Source of the DNA: Cryptomeria japonica
Lineage: Eukaryota > Streptophyta > Pinopsida > Cupressales > Cupressaceae
Length of the DNA: 64,000 nt
Assembly (NCBI RefSeq): GCF_030272615.1
Contig: NC_081414.1
Coordinates: 4,093,501 to 4,157,500, forward strand
Direction of reading: 5' to 3'
Part shown: positions 58,034 through 64,000 of the stretch, piece by piece
How the letters are laid out: the number at the start of each line of letters is the position of its first letter
Numbering within the stretch: position 1 is the stretch's first letter
Made by a program: the position numbers and the translations under genes
The notes under the pieces: generated by a model
Told to the model about the DNA's origin: nothing
The model's database searches: none
The model's input: only the letters and a program-made list of their open reading frames with translations

Positions 58034-59260
58034 CTACCATTTTAGGACCAATAGTTTCTATGCATAAATCCTCTTGGATGAATAAAATAGTTTATTTAAT
58101 CATATAATTTATTTATAATTAGCATATTTATAAGATATTATGTCTATTTTTATCTCTATGCACTATTTTTGACATGAAATAGCAAAATTAGTTTATTTTC
58201 TCTATTTTTTATTACTATAAAGTTGGAAGTTGCCTACTTTGCTATCTCCACCTTAGATTTGTGCACTCATTTTGGTGACCAACCCCCTAGTGGTATTTTT
58301 GAGCCATTTCACCTAATGTTGGCATTTTCCATGATTACAAAAGGGTGGTGCAAGCGACCCCAACGTTAGAAACAACTTGTCTGACAACTCTAAAATTTTG
58401 GACCCTTGATTCCTCATGGATGCATGCATTGGTTGGGCAATTGAATTTAAACACCTATACTAGAAGCAATACTCTCCATGTTCAAGTTTCAGAAAGTGAC
58501 TTTATCCATCCCTTTTTGCCCTATGCTTAGAATTTTAAAGCTCTTGAACCCTGCAAGCCCTGCCTCAGTTGTTTCTGCCCAATGATTAATCGTGATCAAA
58601 CATGTTGTTCTTGTCTAATTTCTAGAAGAGACAATTTCCATTGTTGTCACTTCCAATTCCCCTATGCAGTCAGATCCTTCAGTTAATTTCCCCCTTACCT
58701 TTATCTTTGGCCCTTGTGCCATTTTGTTGTCCTTATGCCTTTGTCCCTTTCAATATAATGGAAATGGGAAAATGCCTCATCTATATCCTTAAGCTTTGAA
58801 AGCAACACAAGCCTCCTTAGATATGTTGGTGTGATTAAGGTTTTGTACCTAGTAAATTCTTGTACCTAGCTAGTTCCTAGTAGGGGACTTATTCACATGA
58901 CTGAAGTTTACTTAGGTCTTGTTGTGTTGTAAACACACACCCCATTGCAAATGGGGACCCCTTCTTTTTGCTTGATAGCTTAGTTTTTTGCTTAGTTTTG
59001 CTTAGGTTTGGCAATAATTTCAAGGTCTCTAGCCTTAGAATGAGGGGGGTCAGTTTTGTCAAGTCTTGAGCTTAGTTGAGGAATGAAATGGGAAATCAAG
59101 TCTTGAGCTTAGTTGAGGAACAAAATGCTGAAATCAAGTCTTGTGTAGAAGTGAACTCTATTGTGACCATTTCACACATCGCCCAATCACAAATGGGGAC
59201 CCCCTCTTTTGCTTTCAGTTTTACAGTTTTTTTTTTTAGGTAACATTGGTAGGAGCAATC
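58034..59260. other. LTR debris, no gene
   Basis: Two and a half copies of TCAAGTCTTGAGCTTAGTTG occur at 59059, 59096 and (short) 59134. GCAAATGGGGACCCC at about 58949 recurs as ACAAATGGGGACCCC at about 59190. These look like fragments of another LTR. The open stretch 58345-58530 is not convincing. Confidence 0.45.
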
Positions 59261-61680
59261 TGATGGAAATGTTGTCATTGATGTCAAATAGGTAAAGTCA
59301 TGGAGATGATTAGTCATTGATGTCAAACGTAGAAAAGCAAGATTGTGGGATTGTTATAGATAATGGTTGATGTCAAAGGCACTCAATTGTGATTGTAGAT
59401 CTCGTCATTGATGTCAAAGGAGTTTACTGTTTCATGAAGATGAATGAACATATTATGGAGTTTGATTGCACACTATTGATTATACAGAAGTTTAATTTAT
59501 CTTATGCTCATAAGCATTTCACAGACTGATCATATATACATATTCCTGTTTCAGTTCGAATGAAAGTTCACAGTCAGCATGTTTAATGATAACAGTAATA
59601 TTAATTAATACACAGCAGGGATATAAATTCATTATTGAGGGCAGCATCTCTGAATTATTAAAAAAGACAGTGATAAATGAATTGGAAAGAAGATAAAGAT
59701 AATACATCAACTCCTCCATTATGAGCAGCAGAAAGAATTCACCATAATCAGTTTACCTACAGTGATAAGAAGACAAATTCCATATTATTAGTGAAGCGAT
59801 GCAGATATCACCGAGAATCATTCTGGCCGGAATTAATAACTGAGAAAATAGAGACCATTAACTGTAGCATCTCAAGTGACAAAGATTATTATTGTTTGCA
59901 AAAACATGAATAATATTATGATCAGTGATCAACAAAGACAGTAAAAAATGCGATGGAGAGTAATGATCACAATATTTGTGGAGCGACCAGAATTGGATTA
60001 AGATGGCTGTTCGTGTGAATAAACATACAAACAAACTCCAAGTATAAGAAACAGACGTATTCGCATTTGATAAGAAACTATAATTAATATCAATTCCCAA
60101 ACAAATCAAATGACCATCGAAAGGAAGGCTTCTAGCAATAATGGAAGGAAGAGATTCTTCAAACTACAAGAATGGTATCATAAAAGCAAGACCCCATCCT
60201 TGAATAATACAAGAGCGGCAATTTGTATAAGCAATCCATACAGAGAGTGAAAACTGTTTATAATAAGGTGAAGAAATTTGAGGGACAACGAATATAGTTT
60301 CAGAAGTAGCAATCTCTAATAATCTAAGTGCCCATGCACATATACAGAGTACAGCGATTAAGAAAAGCTATTGTAATTAATGACAACCATTAGTCCATTG
60401 ACAAAGTCAAATGCATAAGAAAAATAATAGATATTGTTCGATGTTTAGAGATAGAAGGCAAAGATTGAAAGGCAAATCGACTTACATGGTAGCCAACTTA
60501 TAAAGCAGCGAACAGTTAAATATATGCAATGATCTTCATCCATAATCGAGTAAGACACAGCAGCGAATTAAAAGCCAAAGGGATTACGTCAAAAACTAAA
60601 GTTTATAATACTATGACAGCGATCTGTATAATTATCAGCATGTATTGTGAGCAGCTATTTCATGAAGAAATACAGCAGTCTTTGACCAGCGATCAAATAT
60701 GATGATCATTATTCTTTGAAACATGGCATCTTTGCTAAGAAGGTTGTGAGGAAGAAGACAGCACAATGGTCGATTCATTGTGGCGACTGATTTCAGATAA
60801 TCGTCCTATATGTTATGCACGCAGCAAACAGCAATTCATATGCAGCAGTATCATAGTTGAGGGGGTTGATTACACCACAATAGCGATTCAAGTATTAAAT
60901 ATACATATGGCCAATGATACGGTAATGAAAGTCAGTTAAAAAGAAAACAGTGTAATTTGCTACATAACTTTCACTCAGCGATAAATATTAAAAATAACAT
61001 ATGATTAAAGAATAAAATAAAAGAAGCGCTTATGAAGAGAAATATCGTTAAGAAGTTGAGAACAATATCAAGAGTATTTGTTAAGAGCTGCGTATATGAA
61101 AAGACATGTCTCATTTTATTCAAAGAGTATGTCCCTTAATGATATAAGGGTATAAATAAAGTTTGGGATCTCTATTTGGTTAAGTGTGAGAGAATAGAAT
61201 ACTAATATTATAAATCAAAAGGTATGTCACTTAAAATGTATCGTGAATCATATAAAAGGCACTTGGAAATCAATTGAAGTGTAGTGTATGCTGTATAAGT
61301 GGGTTTAAAGGATATATCATTCAGAATTCTGAAGCAGATCTTGAGAAAAATATTTGAAGGAAAATTGTGTGTAAATATCTCATCATCCATGCGCAGATTT
61401 GAGAAGGGAGCAAACTGAAGATTTATGGAGGGAATTCATTATTAAAGAATGTATCAATTAAGTGAAGAATGTAATGAATAGAAGATCATTAAAGGCAGAT
61501 TTCTGAGTGTATGACAGCAGATGTATAAGCTTATATATGCAGATTTGAATCAAGAGGATATGTATAGAGAAATGTTATAAGCAGATCTGGTGAAGGAAAG
61601 AGTAAGTGTTAAGAAATTGAATTGTCCATCATCCGTTGTTATAGCAACATTGTCAAGGTGGAAAATCAGATTTATGTGAA

Positions 61681-61858
61681 GTGGGTTGGTGCTCACAGAT
61701 TCTGAAGTGGGAGTTGGTGCTTCCAGTGGGTTGGTGCTCACAAAATTCAGAAGTGGGAGTTGGTGCTCACAATATCAAATTTGGGAGTTGGTGCTTCCAG
61801 TGGGTTGGTGCTCACAAACAGAGATTGGGGTTGGTGCCTCTAGTAGGTTTGTGCCTAC
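61681..61858 (+). repeat. GTTGGTGC array upstream of LTR TATA box (second copy)
   Basis: Eight units, alternating GTTGGTGCTTCC and GTTGGTGCTCAC, ending about 20 bp before TATATAAAAG at 61880. It is organised as in the LTR at 46666. Confidence 0.88.
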
Positions 61859-61879
61859 GAAATTTTGTAAAAGAAGAAA

Positions 61880-61929
61880 TATATAAAAGCATTGATTTAC
61901 CGTGGTTTTCTCCCGTAGGGGTTTCCACG
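61880..61929 (+). promoter_or_regulatory. LTR TATA box and hairpin motif (copy 3)
   Basis: TATATAAAAG at 61880-61889. The hairpin at 61901-61929 reads CGTGG, TTTTCTCCC, loop, GGGGTTT, CCACG, with five fully paired outer bases. Confidence 0.6.
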
Positions 61930-62071
61930 TATTTATCTTGTGTTCATATTAGATAGATTACATATGAATATTAGTATGCAATGAATATTTTTATGAAATA
62001 AGTTATATACTTATGATTGAAGTTGAAAAAGGTTTAATTGGTAAAAGATTGTTGTTATACTGATTTACCAC

Positions 62072-62100
62072 AACCCCCCCCCCCCCCGCCCCCCCCCCTC
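62072..62100 (+). repeat. Poly-C tract
   Basis: Two C runs (about 15 and 10) separated by one G, in the U5 segment of the LTR. The related LTR has a shorter C-rich stretch at about 48296-48308. Length may be affected by sequencing. Confidence 0.85.
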
Positions 62101-62153
62101 TCAGTATAACCATGTGCTCTTCACAAACCTTTAGAGTGAATAAATTTGTGTTG

Positions 62154-62309
62154 ATCTCACATCCAGCATTTTGAGAGTCAATGATTCACATCTTTTCCTT
62201 GCTTTAATGGAAGTGAAATGTGAATTTGGCTATCTCACATCCAGCATTTTGAGAGTCAATGATTCACATCTTTTCCTTGCTTTAATGGAAGTGAAATGCG
62301 AATTTGGCT
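62154..62309 (+). repeat. 78-bp tandem duplication
   Basis: Units 62154-62231 and 62232-62309 start ATCTCACATCCAGC and end GAATTTGGCT. They differ at one base (AAATGTG versus AAATGCG), a CpG-type change. Confidence 0.95.
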
Positions 62310-63890
62310 AAGGCAAGTTGGTTTTAGAGGTCAACATTTTAAGGAAAAGAGAGCTGAAGTTGAAATTATCATGAGAAGCTTGGGGCAAATGGATCAAGAC
62401 AACGAAAGTTGCATTTTGGAGGACTTCCTTTGACACCCCCAAAAGAGCGAACTAAGACTTCCTTTGCCCCCCTATATCAACGACCTAAGGTTTTCAACTT
62501 CCTTTGACCCCATGAATCAGCAAACTAAGGTTTTCCACTTCCTTTGACCCCATGAATCAGCAAACTAAGGTTTTTGCATTGCAGGGTTTTGATTGAGATC
62601 ATTGTTTTTTGCCAAGTGCCTTTTTAAGGAGCTTAAGTGATATCAAGTTAGGAAGGAAATCAATCACTTCCAATGGAGGGTCAAATCAATGACTTAAGCA
62701 TTTTGATCATTTCCTTTGATTGCCCAAATCAATGACTTGAGCATTTTGAATCATTTCCTTTGCCTCCTCCAATCAGCAACCCAAGGTATTTCATTTCCTT
62801 TGATGGTCTAGATCAGCGAACTAAGGGATTCCACTTCCACTGAAGCTCTCAATGTGCGAATTAAGCATTTCGGACCTCACTTCCTTTGACCCCTCAAAAG
62901 AGCAACTTAAGGATTGGGCGATTTCCTTTGATACCCCAAATGTGTGACTTAAGCATTTTTACTTCCTTTGATGACCCAAAAGTGCGACTTAAGGAAATAT
63001 GATTTTGCAAAGAGGAAGCATTTGATATATGTGCCACCTTGAATGGACCCCACGATTGAAAAGAAAGAACGTTTTTATTTAAATTTGAATTGGAAGAACC
63101 AAATCGGCCTTGAGTTTTAATTTGCAAATCATTAAATGAAATGCACAAGTCAGCTTTGTGATGAGTTATAATTCCCCTTTGAGCGACTATAAAGCTATGT
63201 TGATCATTGCATTTGATCAACATAGAATCGATTTTGTGCATGATCTTGCTGAGGAACAGCGAATTGATTTTCTAAATCAGCAATTTTCATCAAGGCAAAG
63301 GCGAAGTCATTGAAGACAGCGAATTCATTCGTTATCAATCAGCAAATTGACTTCCTAGATCAGTGAATTTGTCATTGAAGGCATAGCGAAATTCATCAAC
63401 ACCGAATTTAAAAGGAGATCAGCAATCCTATATCTACAATTTGACAAACTCCAAGCAGTTGATATCAACAATGCCTTGATAGAAGGCAATTTTGCCAAAA
63501 GATTTATCAATTCAAAGTAACCAGTCCATTTTCAATCAATTTGCAGGTCTGAGACAAGTTTAATTAATCATTTTTTTTTTAAGAAAATCAGACCTTGTTT
63601 AGCACTGGTACAGCTTCTTGCTTATTGATTTTATCATAGGATGCTTTGTTCATTTGCATTTCAATCATCTAAACACATTTCAAAAAATAATTCATCATCT
63701 TAGATGGTGATTTTCAGGTATTTGGTAAGCTTAGGGTTTTGCAGAAGCCTAGGGTTTTTTATAATTCATTAGGGTTTTAGCGATTTTATACACTCCTAAG
63801 GAGGAATTACCAACCTAGATGAATTTTAATATGTCATAAGCACTAAAGTCATATCACCACCCTAACTTGGTCAACTCTCACAGGTAGAAC
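62310..63890 (+). other. Probable retroelement leader
   Basis: No gene. It contains the minisatellite and a second zone (63250-63420) rich in CAGCGAATT and ATCAGC words. It runs directly into the gag-like start. Confidence 0.45.
62400..63000 (+). repeat. Degenerate minisatellite, unit about 45 bp
   Basis: About a dozen units built from ACTTCCTTTGACCCC, a spacer of AAATCAGC or AAAAGTGCGA type, and ACTAAGG or ACTTAAGCATTTT. Two adjacent units (about 62500 and 62545) are almost identical. The array lies in what looks like the leader of the element whose gag starts at 63891. Confidence 0.8.
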
Positions 63891-64000
63891 ATGGCAGGAG
63901 TACGGCAAACTCTCATCAAGGAGGACTCAAGGGTAGAGGCGATGGAATCCAAGATTGCATCATTCTAGGGCAACACAAGAGACACCAACCTTGGCCAAAT
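63891..64000 (+). pseudogene. Start of a gag-like reading frame, cut by window edge
   Basis: ATG at 63891 opens MAGVRQTLIKEDSRVEAMES, then a TAG at 63966 and the frame continues GNTRDTNLAK to the edge. The style (charged N-terminus after a repeat-rich leader) fits gag of an LTR element, but no domain is complete. The stop is again TAG. Confidence 0.45.

Larger units (their letters stand above)
59261..62123 (+). mobile_element. Solo LTR, 2863 bp, same family as 46666-48337
   Basis: Starts TGATGGAAATGTTGTCATTG and ends CATGTGCTCTTCA. Flanks CAATC (59256-59260) and CAAAC (62124-62128) match at 4 of 5, as for an aged duplication. It shares start, GTTGGTGC array, TATA box, hairpin, C-tract and end with the LTR at 46666 but is 1.2 kb longer in U3. 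Early in the element GTCATTGATGTCAAA repeats three times (59273, 59313, 59404). Confidence 0.8.

Noticed and set aside
58345..58530. Short frame starting MVQATPTLETTCL
   Set aside because: No support beyond being open; surrounded by LTR debris.
62072..62100. Poly-C run as a functional i-motif or G-quadruplex
   Set aside because: The related LTR has only a short C-rich stretch, so slippage or sequencing error is a simpler explanation.
62400..63000. Possible CRISPR-like or satellite array
   Set aside because: Units are degenerate and few; it is a local minisatellite, not a long satellite or CRISPR.

Overview
The window reads as repeat-dominated nuclear DNA of a seed plant with a large genome, most likely a gymnosperm such as a conifer. 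That is inference from the density of old nested LTR retrotransposons, the element types and the scarcity of genes; no marker fixes the species. I found no rRNA or tRNA gene, no CRISPR array and no bacterial-type gene. The only host gene I can support is the 3' part of a minus-strand gene for a telomere-repeat-binding (TRB / single-Myb-histone) protein at about 45.6-46.3 kb.

Layout. (1) 1-21.38 kb is a minus-strand Ty3/gypsy element of Tat/Ogre type. Its 5' LTR and a PBS-like site lie at 20.3-21.4 kb, followed by a leader with 21-bp repeats, gag, protease, reverse transcriptase, two RNase H domains and integrase; the 3' LTR lies beyond position 1. It is split by a complete Copia element (11837-18122, TSD GTTTC), a plus-strand solo LTR (6750-8509, TSD GTTAC) and a probable minus-strand solo LTR (9114-11113). 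(2) The gypsy element itself sits in the 3' LTR of another minus-strand element (LTR start at 29981, 3' LTR start at 21447). That element encodes a coiled-coil/zinc-knuckle gag-like protein and a second unknown protein but shows no polymerase, and it is split by a 2457-bp non-autonomous Copia-like element (22858-25314, TSD GAAAC). (3) 30-33 kb is AT-rich debris with a SINE-like insert. (4) 33182-37399 is a gag-only Copia derivative (TSD AGAAA). (5) 37.4-42.9 kb is a decayed LINE. (6) 42.9-49.1 kb holds the TRB-like exons and a solo LTR (46666-48337, TSD GATTT). (7) 49.1-51.7 kb has a microsatellite and an LTR-plus-leader fragment. (8) 51.7-55.2 kb is a decayed hAT transposon. (9) 55.5-62.1 kb holds two large LTRs. 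(10) 62.1-64.0 kb is a repeat-rich leader running into the start of another gag reading frame at the window edge.

How the parts relate. Three Copia-type elements (one with all domains, one with gag only, one without coding capacity) share PBS type, leader motifs and a 3' UTR block, so the complete one represents the kind of element that could have mobilised the others. Decay looks methylation-driven: the complete Copia frame has 14 premature stops but no frameshift, 10 of them TAG, and most differences between its LTRs are of C-to-T type. Several unrelated LTRs carry a similar short hairpin, and leaders and LTRs repeatedly carry short tandem arrays. All counts were made by eye.
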